Source: an uncultured Bacteroidales bacterium
GTDB taxonomy: Bacteria; Bacteroidota; Bacteroidia; Bacteroidales; Paludibacteraceae
Direction of reading: 5' to 3'
Assembly: GCA_903901975.1 (NCBI GenBank)
Contig: CAIUTB010000118.1
Span: 62,001-126,000 of the forward strand
Length of the DNA: 64,000 bases
In this document: piece after piece, positions 16,121 through 25,112 of the stretch
Numbering within the stretch: position 1 is the first letter of the stretch
Layout: each line of letters opens with the position of its first letter
Program-made: the position numbers and the translations under genes
The notes under the pieces: generated by a model
The model's input: the letters and a program-made list of their open reading frames with translations, nothing else
Database searches by the model: none
What the model was told of the DNA's origin: nothing

Positions 16121-19100
16121 TTAATAGGTTTTCCCTGTAATAAAGTCAATGGAAATAATGGTTTGATTGAAGCTATTTAGCGCATCGAGGTAGTTTTGTT
16201 TGATACTCAATGCCCGGTTCAGACTCAGCATATAATCCGAATAATCCATTGCACCGCCTTTGTAACTTTTCGAGGCTTGATTGATAATTAAATCAGCTTC
16301 CGGAATAGCTTGTTTTTCGTAATAATCCACACTGTTGCTGTTTTTGCTGAGCTCAAGTAATAATGAACGATAGCTACCCGAAATGGATTTGGAATAACTT
16401 TCTGCAACAGTTTGTGCTATTTTCTCCTTCAATTTTGCGGCTTTGGCTTTGGCGGAATATGGAACAAACCAGATCGGAACTGCTATGCCAGCTTGAATAC
16501 CACTAAAACGGTTGCCAATGCCAAACACACGTGGCACTCCGTTTATTTCCTGAGTTCCCTGCATGGTTTGACTGAAATATCCGATACTCAAATCGGGTAA
16601 AGCACGACTACTTTCCAGTTTTTTCTCCAGTTGCGTAACTTCAACCTGTTGATTGATATAACCAATTAATGGGTTAGCAGCTATAACCGAGTTATCAGTT
16701 GCAGGCCTAAAGTCTATTCGTTGCAAAACGGTGTCGGCAGGTAAAAGAACCATTTCTGTATTTAAAACCGTCTTCAATTTCTGATTATAAATTATCAGAT
16801 CGGCACTGATTTGTTGCAACTTATTTTTTATCTCAAGACATTCTGAGCGAGCCGAAATCATTTCAAGCCGATTGGTTTCGCCGGTTTTGGCACGGAGTTC
16901 AGCTGCTTTCTGAAAGCCTGAATACAAGCTATCCTGATATACAAACAGTTTTTGTTTTGAATACAGGTAAGCCAGTTGCCAGTATATTTGTTTTACCTGC
17001 GTGGCTGTCTCGAGTTGCGAACTTTTCAATTGCCATTCACTGCTTTTTACATTGGCGCTTGCCAGTTTATGTTGATTAGCATAAACCGTAGGAAACGCAA
17101 ACGACTGTGAAACGCTAAAGCTATTATCTTTTGAATAGGAATTAAATTGCCCGTATTGTCCTTCAATATTTGTTTTTGGAATATCCCACGAAGCCCGTTT
17201 CAAGTTTTTTTGAACTTCAACGGAATAACCGGACGAACGTACCATTAAATTACTGTCCAATGCCAGCTGAATGGCTTGTTTGAGTTGAATTGTCTTGGGT
17301 TTCTGTGCATTTATGGTGTTAAAGCCCGAAGAACAAACTACAAGGAGGAATATAATGGCTAAAGTTTTCGTAGATTTCCGTTTCAACAGCGACCTGAAAG
17401 AAACGCTGGAAAAGAAAATGTAGAACACCGGTAGTACCAAAAGCGTCAGCAAGGTAGCTGTTATCAATCCTCCAATCACTACGGTTGCCAACGGTTTCTG
17501 AACTTCGGCACCTGCAGAACTTGATAATGCCATGGGCAGAAAACCAAGCGAAGCTACAGCAGCAGTCATAATTACCGGGCGCAAACGAGTTTTCAGTCCT
17601 TTAGTCACCCGCTCATAAATGTCGGCAACACCGTCTTTTTCAAGTCGGTTGAATTCGGCAATAAGCACAATACCATTCAGCACCGCAATACCAAACAAAG
17701 CAATAAAGCCAACTCCGGCAGAAATGGAGAAATTCATGCCCCGAATCCACAGAGCCAGAATACCACCAATCAGCGACATAGGCACTGCCGTATAGATTAA
17801 TAAGGTTTGTTTTACCGAATGGAATGTGAAAAACAAGAGCACAAATATCAACAACAATGCCACCGGCACGGCAATAGCCAAACGTGCTTTTGCAGCCTGA
17901 AGGTTTTGAAACTGACCTCCATACGATACGGAATATCCCGTTGGAAGTTTAAGTTTGGTATCAAGTTGTTTGCTAACTTCGTCAATCACAGTTTGAACAT
18001 CCCTGTTGCGTACATTAAAGCCAACAGTAATTCTGCGCTTTGTGTTCTCCCGTGACACCTGCGCCGGACCCGATTTAATTTCAATGCTGGCCAATTGGTC
18101 AAACGGAACCTGCCCACCCGAAGGCAAAGCAACAGAAAGATTTTTTACATCGACCATACTTTGGCGGTAATCTTTATCTAACCTCACCACCAATCCGAAT
18201 CGTTTCTCTTCGTCGAATACAACCCCTGCCTGACTACCGGCAAAAGCAGCCCGCAGCACTTTGTTTACATCCTGAATAGACAAACCATATTGAGCCAACC
18301 GATCACGATTATATTCAATTTGCACCTGTGCCAGACCGGTTACTTTCTCCACATTAATATCTGCAACACCTGTTATAGTTCGTATTAGTTTTTCCACATC
18401 AACGGCTTTTTCGGCCAGGGTGTTGAGATTATCGCCATATATTTTTACGGCAATATCCTGTTTCGAACCGGACATCAGTTCGTTGAAACGCATTTGAATG
18501 GGTTGTTGAAACTCAAATTTTACTCCTGCCAAGGGTATCAACGCATCTTCCATTTTCGCAATAAGTTCTTCGCGTGTCTGTGCCGAAGTCCATTCGCTTT
18601 TTGGTTTCAAGGTAATAATATAATCACCTGTTTCCATGGGTGTGGGGTCGGTAGGGATTTCACCTGCTCCAATTTTACAAACAGCATGTTTGATTTCAGG
18701 AAAATTGGCGAGCAATATTTTATTCGCCTTTTCTACTTGCTCAATCGTATTACTCAGCGAACCGCCCTGCAGGGTAATCACTCCGGCAGCTAAGTCACCT
18801 TCTTCCAGTTGAGGAATAAATTCTCCACCCAGACTATTAAACACAAATAAGCTGGCAACAAAAACCATAATAACCGTAACCGAAACAAGCATTTTGTGCT
18901 GGATTGTATAGCGGATAATCGGATTAAAAATATGCTGAAACCCTTCCATCATTTTGTCCGATAGATTGGGTTTGTGTTCGGTACTTTTACTCAAAAACAG
19001 GGTTGAAATCATGGGCACATACGTCAGCGAAAGAATGGTAGCACCAATCAATGCAAAAGAAACTACCTGCGCCATGGGGCGAAACATTTTACCCTCGATA

Positions 19101-20512
19101 CCCACCAACGCCATTATGGGTACATACACTATCAGAATAATGATTTGTCCGAATGTGGCAGAGCTCATCATTCGTTTGGCCGAATCAAAAACAGTTTCGT
19201 CCATTTGTTGTTGAGATAACCGCTTTATGCCTACATGGTGATGCTTACTCAAGGTGATTCGATGTACCACACTTTCAACAATGATGACCGCTCCATCCAC
19301 AATCAACCCGAAGTCGATAGCTCCAAGACTCATTAAATTGCCCGAAATTCCAAAAAGTTGCATCATAGAAACGGCAAACAACATGGAGAGCGGAATAACC
19401 GAAGCGACTATCAGTCCGGCTCTTACATTGCCCAGAAACAATACCAGAATAAAGATAACAATTAAAGCACCCTCCAGAAGGTTGCGCGAAACGGTAGTAA
19501 TTGCCCGTCCCACCAAATCGGAACGATTAAGAAACGGTTCTATTTTTACGCCTTTAGGTAATGACTTTTGTATAGATTCAATGCGTTTTTCCACACTGCC
19601 AATCACTTCGTGAGCGTTTGCTCCTTTAAGCATCATTACCACACCACCAACTGCCTCAGTACTATCTACCACCAACGCTCCATATCGTATGGCACTGCCA
19701 TATTGTACAGTTGCCACGTCACGTATCAGCACCGGCATACCCAAAGCGGTAGATTTGACTACAATTTTTTCAATATCTTCCAATGTTTTTAGCAAACCAA
19801 TTCCCCTGATAAAATAGGCAGTTGGTTTTTTGTCGATATAGGCACTACCGGTGTTTTCGTTGTTTTTTTCCAACGCTTCAAAAATATCAGTAAGTGTCAG
19901 GTTCAGGCTTTTGAGTCTTTCCGGATTTAGGGCTATTTCATATTGTTTTATGAATCCACCATAACTATTAATCTCGGCTACCCCCGCAGTGCCAAGCATC
20001 CCGCGCCGAACCGTCCAATCCTGCAAAGTGCGCAATTCCATTGCTGTATAGCGTTGTTCGTACCCTTTCTCCAGCGCTAAGCGATATTGGAAGATTTCAC
20101 CCAAACCGGAGGATATCGGGGCAAGTTCAATTTTTGCCAGGCCTTCCGGAATAATATCTTCAGCTTCTTTTATCCGTTCGGAAAGTTGCTGCCGTGCCCA
20201 GTAAACATCTACTCCGTCTTTGAATACAACGGTTATAACCGATAATCCCAAACGGGATATGGATCGAAGTTCAGTAATATCGGGTATATTGGCAACTGCC
20301 ACTTCTACAGGAGCGGTAATGGAACTTTCCACCTCCTGCACAGCTAATGAGGGAGCAAGCGAAATAATCTGCACCTGATTATTGGTAATATCGGGAATCG
20401 CATCTATGGGTAAGTTGGTGAGCGAATAAGTACCCCAACCGATTAATGCCAATACAAAAAGTCCAACAATAAATTTATTTTTTATTGAAAAATGAATGAT
20501 ACGTTCTATCAT
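16121..20512 (-). CDS. CusA/CzcA heavy-metal RND pump fused to a TolC-like outer-membrane domain
   Basis: A 1463-residue fusion. Residues 1 to about 1040 are a complete heavy-metal RND permease: N-terminal membrane helix, IDAIPDITNNQVQI, two periplasmic loops and the HME-family proton-relay helix DFGLIVDGAVIIVES (about 398-412). After a second hydrophobic, signal-like segment ending near NTINAQ (about 1045-1066) comes a TolC-type domain of about 400 residues (IQLKQAIQLALDSN... ending MDYSDYMLSLNRALS). Ordinary pumps are about 1040 residues and the channel is a separate gene. The substrate is probably Cu, Ag, Co, Zn or Cd. The adaptor follows and a Cys-rich DUF6660 protein precedes it. Confidence 0.92.
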   Translation of the reverse strand: MIERIIHFSIKNKFIVGLFVLALIGWGTYSLTNLPIDAIPDITNNQVQIISLAPSLAVQEVESSITAPVEVAVANIPDITELRSISRLGLSVITVVFKDGVDVYWARQQLSERIKEAEDIIPEGLAKIELAPISSGLGEIFQYRLALEKGYEQRYTAMELRTLQDWTVRRGMLGTAGVAEINSYGGFIKQYEIALNPERLKSLNLTLTDIFEALEKNNENTGSAYIDKKPTAYFIRGIGLLKTLEDIEKIVVKSTALGMPVLIRDVATVQYGSAIRYGALVVDSTEAVGGVVMMLKGANAHEVIGSVEKRIESIQKSLPKGVKIEPFLNRSDLVGRAITTVSRNLLEGALIVIFILVLFLGNVRAGLIVASVIPLSMLFAVSMMQLFGISGNLMSLGAIDFGLIVDGAVIIVESVVHRITLSKHHHVGIKRLSQQQMDETVFDSAKRMMSSATFGQIIILIVYVPIMALVGIEGKMFRPMAQVVSFALIGATILSLTYVPMISTLFLSKSTEHKPNLSDKMMEGFQHIFNPIIRYTIQHKMLVSVTVIMVFVASLFVFNSLGGEFIPQLEEGDLAAGVITLQGGSLSNTIEQVEKANKILLANFPEIKHAVCKIGAGEIPTDPTPMETGDYIITLKPKSEWTSAQTREELIAKMEDALIPLAGVKFEFQQPIQMRFNELMSGSKQDIAVKIYGDNLNTLAEKAVDVEKLIRTITGVADINVEKVTGLAQVQIEYNRDRLAQYGLSIQDVNKVLRAAFAGSQAGVVFDEEKRFGLVVRLDKDYRQSMVDVKNLSVALPSGGQVPFDQLASIEIKSGPAQVSRENTKRRITVGFNVRNRDVQTVIDEVSKQLDTKLKLPTGYSVSYGGQFQNLQAAKARLAIAVPVALLLIFVLLFFTFHSVKQTLLIYTAVPMSLIGGILALWIRGMNFSISAGVGFIALFGIAVLNGIVLIAEFNRLEKDGVADIYERVTKGLKTRLRPVIMTAAVASLGFLPMALSSSAGAEVQKPLATVVIGGLITATLLTLLVLPVFYIFFSSVSFRSLLKRKSTKTLAIIFLLVVCSSGFNTINAQKPKTIQLKQAIQLALDSNLMVRSSGYSVEVQKNLKRASWDIPKTNIEGQYGQFNSYSKDNSFSVSQSFAFPTVYANQHKLASANVKSSEWQLKSSQLETATQVKQIYWQLAYLYSKQKLFVYQDSLYSGFQKAAELRAKTGETNRLEMISARSECLEIKNKLQQISADLIIYNQKLKTVLNTEMVLLPADTVLQRIDFRPATDNSVIAANPLIGYINQQVEVTQLEKKLESSRALPDLSIGYFSQTMQGTQEINGVPRVFGIGNRFSGIQAGIAVPIWFVPYSAKAKAAKLKEKIAQTVAESYSKSISGSYRSLLLELSKNSNSVDYYEKQAIPEADLIINQASKSYKGGAMDYSDYMLSLNRALSIKQNYLDALNSFNQTIISIDFITGKTY

Positions 20513-20648
20513 ACGATAAGCTTATAAGGTGAATACAAGGATTTTAATGATTTATTGAAAACAACAAATCATTAGTGGAGAAATGAACCCATTAAACCTC
20601 AATAGATTTTAAAAAAATTGACTGATGAATGGAGTACAATCTTTCCTC

Positions 20649-20679
20649 AGTTCCCCCTTTAGGGGGTTAGGGGGCTTTT
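20649..20679. repeat. CCCCTTTAGGGG-family intergenic repeat
   Basis: C5-TTTA-G5 followed by TTAGGGGGCTTTT. It abuts the stop codon of the DUF6660 gene (TAA at 20678-20680). Confidence 0.8.
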
Positions 20680-20998
20680 AGCTAAGCTTTGGCGGTTGCC
20701 AGATAGACGCAAAATTGAAAGAAGAAAATTCCGAACAATAGCTTGGATATTGAACAATAGAAAATGAATCGGAAATAAAATTTAGTTGAAATAGCTCCTC
20801 ATGCGAGATGGCTGAAACACAACAAGTACAAAAACAGAAAGGCGAGCAAGTATCCGCTTCCGGAAACTCTTGATTGGCATTTGTAGTATTTTGACTTAGC
20901 TGCATATTTACACCTCCCGAAAATTCAGGTGCATCAAGGCATGGAATGGCCGTGAGTACCAAAATATAGAGGGCTAATATGTAAGCTAATAATCTCAT
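20678..20998 (-). CDS. DUF6660-like Cys-rich small protein of the metal-efflux operon
   Basis: A 106-residue protein with an N-terminal hydrophobic segment (about residues 2-20, ending near IPCLD) and a Cys cluster DTCSPFCFCTCC at about 49-60. Small proteins of this kind recur directly upstream of CusA-type pumps in Bacteroidetes (DUF6660). The Cys cluster suggests metal binding in the periplasm, but no function is established. The frame is open to 21016, but that longer form would start on the promoter box at 21014-21021, so the ATG at 20998 is chosen. It is the first gene of the operon; the pump gene begins 165 nt downstream. Confidence 0.75.
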   Translation of the reverse strand: MRLLAYILALYILVLTAIPCLDAPEFSGGVNMQLSQNTTNANQEFPEADTCSPFCFCTCCVSAISHEELFQLNFISDSFSIVQYPSYCSEFSSFNFASIWQPPKLS

Positions 20999-21013
20999 AT
21001 TTCTATTTAACGG

Positions 21014-21049
21014 CAAAGATACATAAAAAATTTATGCAACCGGGTTGCA
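21014..21049 (-). promoter_or_regulatory. Promoter and palindromic operator of the metal-efflux operon
   Basis: The -7 box is TATCTTTG on the - strand (21014-21021). A 15-bp palindrome TGCAACCGGGTTGCA (21035-21049, 7-bp arms, central G) lies where the -33 region should be. GCAAC...GTTGC palindromes resemble Fur-family (Fur/Zur/PerR) sites, but the regulator is not in this window. Confidence 0.65.
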
Positions 21050-21070
21050 AACTGTCGGTTTTACTTATTC

Positions 21071-21102
21071 AGACCTAACAGCTTTTTCTTTTAGGTCGTT
21101 TT
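21071..21102. repeat. AGACCTAACAG-family repeat, degenerate copy
   Basis: Arms GACCTAA (21072-21078) and TTAGGTC (21091-21097) around a T-rich loop, followed by GTTTTT. It lies between the DUF4359-like gene and the metal operon promoter. Confidence 0.65.
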
Positions 21103-21111
21103 TCAAAAATA

Positions 21112-21498
21112 CTATTCCTGACTATTCAATAAACCCTTTTTCAACGATTCATCAAACTCGCTTGTATAAAACACTTGCCCAAAGATACCAATACCAATCA
21201 CTTTTGATTGTCCATCCACCTGTATCGACGAAGTGGAAAACAATCCGTAGCTTTTTGTACTTAGCTGATTGTCAACCAATTTATTAACCAATTCTGTGCC
21301 CAGCAATTTTCGCATGGATTCACTGATTTCTCCCCAGCTTTCATCCGTACCGGGTATTTTTGCGGTGCCTGATTCCTGCAGCCCGGAATAAAGTTTGCTT
21401 TTTAGCAGCTCTTTGTGTCTGTACCCATTCGGATTTGTAAGTGCTGCAATTACAATAATAAATAAGATAATTCCCGCTATAATATTATCCCGTTTCAT
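21112..21498 (-). CDS. Small membrane-anchored protein, DUF4359-like
   Basis: A 128-residue protein with one N-terminal membrane segment (NIIAGIILFIIVIAALTNP, about 4-22) and a soluble domain ending in a region YGLFSTSSIQ...KVIGIGIFGQVF. That pattern resembles DUF4359 proteins, whose function is unknown; the assignment is tentative. The frame runs upstream to 21552 into the restriction gene, but the ATG at 21498 starts the membrane segment cleanly and avoids the overlap. It follows the restriction-modification gene after 34 nt that hold one arm of an AGACCTAACAG repeat, so it may be co-transcribed with it. Confidence 0.55.
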   Translation of the reverse strand: MKRDNIIAGIILFIIVIAALTNPNGYRHKELLKSKLYSGLQESGTAKIPGTDESWGEISESMRKLLGTELVNKLVDNQLSTKSYGLFSTSSIQVDGQSKVIGIGIFGQVFYTSEFDESLKKGLLNSQE

Positions 21499-21518
21499 TT
21501 GTGTGTTTTTTTTATCCA

Positions 21519-21536
21519 GACCTAACAGGTTTTTAA
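21519..21536. repeat. AGACCTAACAG-family repeat, single arm
   Basis: CAGACCTAACAGGTTTTT matches one arm of the full inverted repeat at 24937-24969. It lies next to the stop codon of the restriction-modification gene (21533-21535). Confidence 0.65.
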
Positions 21537-24500
21537 GATTCCCCCTCCACAATCTTCACTTCCTCATCCGTCAATTCATACAGAGCATACACCATGCGGT
21601 CTATTTCACGGTCGGTATCGTCTATTTGTTTTTTGATATCGAGGGCTTTTGCTTTTTCCGTGTTGAAGTAATCTTCCCATTCAGCTTCCTGAGCAAGAGT
21701 GAGTTTTACTTTTTTCTTGCCAAGTTCAGCAATAAACTCTTTATAGCTAAGCAAGTACCAGTTTTGCAGCTTACCCGGCAATTCTTCCAACTCAAACTTT
21801 CGCTGAAGCATACGTTGGAATTTTTGAGATGATTCCTCTAAGTTTTTATTTAAAGTAATCATCATATCTACATTTTCAATTAATGATTCTTGTTCTGACA
21901 ATGATATTTTTGGAATAGGAATTTGTTGCAGTTGATTAATTTTAATGTGTAATCCTTCTTGGAAATTTGATTCAAACCATTTATTTACAAAGGTCGAATT
22001 CAATAAGGATAAAATGGTTTTCATTTTATACTCCCCATTAGTATTGTAAATTAAATTCAATGTATCATTTGATAAAATAATTTCATTACAATAACATGCA
22101 TTAATGCTTTTGGAAATATCCTGAATATAGATCTTCTCACTTAAAAAGTTTTCTAACACTCTTGGTCGTCCACCTATTTTCTCTTTAATTAGTTCAGGTT
22201 TATACCAAATCCATTCCGTATCATTCGTATAATAGTATCTTGATATGTTTCTACCTCTTAAAATCGGGAAACAATTTTCATCAATCTTTGCATTAAAAAT
22301 AAATCTGTTATCGTCACTCGTTTTAATTCCAAGGGAAAAGTCTGCAATTTCTCCTAATAATTGAGTTTTATTTTTAATGTCAATTTCGGGTAGAAAAGAA
22401 AATGTGTTAGTCGTTGAATTTGTAATTCTTTTGTAACTTAATTTATTTGTGAAAATTTTAAATTCATTGTCAATAAATTCTTTCAATACTATTTCTACCG
22501 TTTTTGAAGGGATAATTTTTGTAAATATCATTATTAATGGTGTAACAACTGCATCAGCAAACACATCATTAGGTAATTTCACCAATTCATTTACAGTAGT
22601 TTTCTCTATTAAATATTTCCTTAGTCGGGAAAAGCTCTCAGTACCCAACCATGAATTTGGAAATATAAATCCTAATTTACCCTCCTTTTTTAGTATACTA
22701 AATCCTTTTTCAATAAAGATGCTATATAAATCAGATTTGTTTCTTACAGTTTCATAAATCCTTTGATAAAAATCTCGTTCTTTATTATTTGAAATATTGA
22801 CTATATTTACATACGGCGGATTCCCAATCACCACATCAAAACCACCTTTCAACTTTTCATACTTGGGTTTTGGAGCAGAAACAGCTTCTAATTTATCGGC
22901 ATATTCTGCCAATTGTTTACTGATTTCCAATGCTTCTTTAGATAAGGCAATTCCCTGTTCGGCTTTCAGTTGAGCTTCAGCCGATTTTTCCTTAATCAGT
23001 TTCAGGTAATCAGGCGTTTTGTCTTTTTCGAGGGTAATTGCTTCAACCGCTTTCTGTTCACGTCCAAACACTTGTGGGAATTCTTTGTACCAGTCGAACG
23101 CTTTATCGCCTGCCACAGCCGGGTCATCAATCAGCGAATTACCACATTTGATATTATTATTCAGCGAACTGAGTTTGCGGTGAGGTTTGGCAGTGCGCAG
23201 CCACAACGACAGTTTGGCAATTTCCACACTTTCTTCGTTGATATCCACACCGAATAGGTTGTTTTCCAGAATGGTATTTTCAATATTCGATAAACCCATA
23301 GAAAAATGGTCTTTCAATCCCGCAATTTTATCCTGCTGATTGTCAATCCATTTATGTTCAGCTATCAAAAAATCGAGTGCGGTATTCAGGAATGCACCGC
23401 TACCACATGCCGGGTCAACAATGGTGATTTGCAACAACCATTCACGGTAGGCATCGAAAACTTTAAGGGCTTGTTTCTTTTTGTCTTCTTGTTCTTTTTT
23501 TGATTTTGCCTTAAATTCAAACAGTTCTTCACCTATACCCAGTTCTGTTTTCTTTTCTTCGCACAGTCGCCCAACAGTATTTTCAACGATGTATTGAGTA
23601 ATATAGCGTGGAGTATAAAATACGCCATCCTGTTTGCGTTTCGAAGTGGTTTTTACTCCTGTATTTATCTCATTGGTTACTTCCTCTATTTCGTTCTGGC
23701 TGTTTTCAAAAATATGTCCGAGTATGTTTACATCTACATCAGTATCATAGTCGTATTGAGCCAGTTTAAGTACATTTTCAGCCAGAATGGCATCATCAAT
23801 CCGGAGTTTATTCAGAAATTCATCGTTGGCAAACAACCCACCGTTATAAGCATAAATCTCGGTGTTTGCATCCTTATAGCCCACATCCAAGAGTTTGAAA
23901 TACTTCACAAACCGACTGTACAAACTCTGATAATCGTTCATTGGGTCGGCATTGAATTTCTTCCATTTATCTACCGTTCCCTGAATTGAATTGGCAGGAA
24001 GCAAACTTTTATCTTCGGCAAAAAACAGGAACAGAAACCGGTCAAGCAGTTTTTGTGTTTCTTTAAACAGCAGCAGTTTGTCGTGTTCCGGATTCAGCAA
24101 TACTATATTGTCAAACAGCAAGCGTTTAAAAACCGAATAATCTTTATAAAGTTTCTTGGTAATAATATCCTCGTTGCTTAACGATTGGTTTTTAATCTCC
24201 TGAGGCAGATTTTTAGCTATGCTCTCGTATGACAAGCATAACCAAAGCCTACGAAATTCGTCGAAAGTCAGATTGAATAAGTCAAACTCTATAAAATCAA
24301 CTGCATTATCTATGTAAAACCGCAGTCGTTCAAAATTGGAAGTAACAACGTAATGGCAGTTCTTGTGATTGTTTTTGTAGCCGAAAGCCTGTACCTCTAC
24401 TTTCTTTAAATCCTGCGTTTTGTGGTCTTTCAGTTCAATAACCGCAACTATCTGGTTATTGATATTAATAGCAGCATCGGCACTTTTGGCATCTGTTTCG

Positions 24501-24736
24501 TTTTTCTTTTCCCTGATAAGGTTGAAATTGGGGTGTGGTTGAGCTGTATAACCTAATATATCAACAAATAAGGCTCTGATAAATTCACCCTGATATTGCT
24601 CTTCAATTACCCCAAGTATATTTGCTTGAATGGCGGGATTGCCAAAATAATCAACGAATTTTTTGTAAATCGGAGTCAGATCGGTGCTTATATCCCCTAA
24701 AAACTGACGTTCAACCTGTGTTTGGAATAGAGACAT
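21533..24736 (-). CDS. Type IIG restriction-modification enzyme (Eco57I-like)
   Basis: One 1067-residue polypeptide combines nuclease, adenine-N6 methyltransferase and target recognition. The PD-(D/E)xK nuclease motif is around residue 80-105 (DAAININNQIVAVIELKDHK, Glu-x-Lys). Methyltransferase motif I is DPACGSGAFLN (about 440) and motif IV is NPPYV (about 639). A TaqI/Eco57I-type recognition domain occupies roughly residues 700-965. The coding DNA for that part (about 21840-22800) is visibly more AT-rich than the rest, as expected for an exchanged recognition domain. The frame is open to 24787, but a promoter box at 24785-24792 makes ATG 24736 the better start. No separate methylase or specificity gene is present. 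Confidence 0.92.
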   Translation of the reverse strand: MSLFQTQVERQFLGDISTDLTPIYKKFVDYFGNPAIQANILGVIEEQYQGEFIRALFVDILGYTAQPHPNFNLIREKKNETDAKSADAAININNQIVAVIELKDHKTQDLKKVEVQAFGYKNNHKNCHYVVTSNFERLRFYIDNAVDFIEFDLFNLTFDEFRRLWLCLSYESIAKNLPQEIKNQSLSNEDIITKKLYKDYSVFKRLLFDNIVLLNPEHDKLLLFKETQKLLDRFLFLFFAEDKSLLPANSIQGTVDKWKKFNADPMNDYQSLYSRFVKYFKLLDVGYKDANTEIYAYNGGLFANDEFLNKLRIDDAILAENVLKLAQYDYDTDVDVNILGHIFENSQNEIEEVTNEINTGVKTTSKRKQDGVFYTPRYITQYIVENTVGRLCEEKKTELGIGEELFEFKAKSKKEQEDKKKQALKVFDAYREWLLQITIVDPACGSGAFLNTALDFLIAEHKWIDNQQDKIAGLKDHFSMGLSNIENTILENNLFGVDINEESVEIAKLSLWLRTAKPHRKLSSLNNNIKCGNSLIDDPAVAGDKAFDWYKEFPQVFGREQKAVEAITLEKDKTPDYLKLIKEKSAEAQLKAEQGIALSKEALEISKQLAEYADKLEAVSAPKPKYEKLKGGFDVVIGNPPYVNIVNISNNKERDFYQRIYETVRNKSDLYSIFIEKGFSILKKEGKLGFIFPNSWLGTESFSRLRKYLIEKTTVNELVKLPNDVFADAVVTPLIMIFTKIIPSKTVEIVLKEFIDNEFKIFTNKLSYKRITNSTTNTFSFLPEIDIKNKTQLLGEIADFSLGIKTSDDNRFIFNAKIDENCFPILRGRNISRYYYTNDTEWIWYKPELIKEKIGGRPRVLENFLSEKIYIQDISKSINACYCNEIILSNDTLNLIYNTNGEYKMKTILSLLNSTFVNKWFESNFQEGLHIKINQLQQIPIPKISLSEQESLIENVDMMITLNKNLEESSQKFQRMLQRKFELEELPGKLQNWYLLSYKEFIAELGKKKVKLTLAQEAEWEDYFNTEKAKALDIKKQIDDTDREIDRMVYALYELTDEEVKIVEGES

Positions 24737-24784
24737 ACTATATTGGTTTGTAGTCGGTGATTTATAGTTAAAGATTATCAGATA

Positions 24785-24792
24785 CAAAACTA
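24785..24792 (-). promoter_or_regulatory. Promoter -7 box of the restriction-modification gene
   Basis: TAGTTTTG on the - strand (TAnnTTTG), giving a leader of about 40 nt before ATG 24736. Confidence 0.5.
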
Positions 24793-24936
24793 CAAAATCA
24801 TTTTCACATTCTATCGTTATGCGTTAATTTATTTTATTTCACACTAATTTATTTCAGAATTATTTTATTTTGCTGATATAATTGATCTTGATTCCTCAGC
24901 ACGTTGACATGATTCAGCTCTGATTTCATTCTAATC

Positions 24937-24969
24937 AGACCTAACAGGTTTTAAAAATCTGTTAGGTCT
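24937..24969. repeat. AGACCTAACAG-family inverted repeat, full copy
   Basis: Arms AGACCTAACAGGTTTT and AAAATCTGTTAGGTCT pair over about 16 bp with one mismatch. Partial copies lie at 21071-21102 and 21519-21536. It may also act as a terminator. Confidence 0.75.
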
Positions 24970-25018
24970 TAAGTTGCGCAACAACTCTAAGTTCAGCCCG
25001 TCAATTTATTAAACAGCA

Positions 25019-25054
25019 AACCGCCCAAGCTGAATTTCTTCAACTTGGGCGGTT
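25019..25054. terminator. Terminator hairpin, AACCGCCCAAG family (second copy)
   Basis: Stem of 11 bp (25019-25029 with 25044-25054) with the same stem and loop words as 14825-14862. It lies downstream of the amylase gene (- strand), whose transcript it should end. Confidence 0.8.
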
Positions 25055-25112
25055 CTGTATTTTTAATTCAGTATTTAAAACTTTATGCTTTAAATATGAT
25101 GAATATAAATGA

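Larger units (their letters stand above)
24793..25112. other. Intergenic region with two repeat elements
   Basis: No coding signal on either strand. It holds an AGACCTAACAG inverted repeat (24937-24969), a 10-bp palindrome GTTGCGCAAC (24974-24983) and an AACCGCCCAAG terminator (25019-25054). The remainder is AT-rich. Confidence 0.6.

Noticed and set aside
21533-24736. Part of a larger phage-defence island
   Set aside because: Neighbouring genes are a small membrane protein, metal efflux and an amylase; no other defence gene is recognisable.
24737-24787. 17-residue extension of the restriction-modification enzyme
   Set aside because: Starts on a promoter -7 box (24785-24792).
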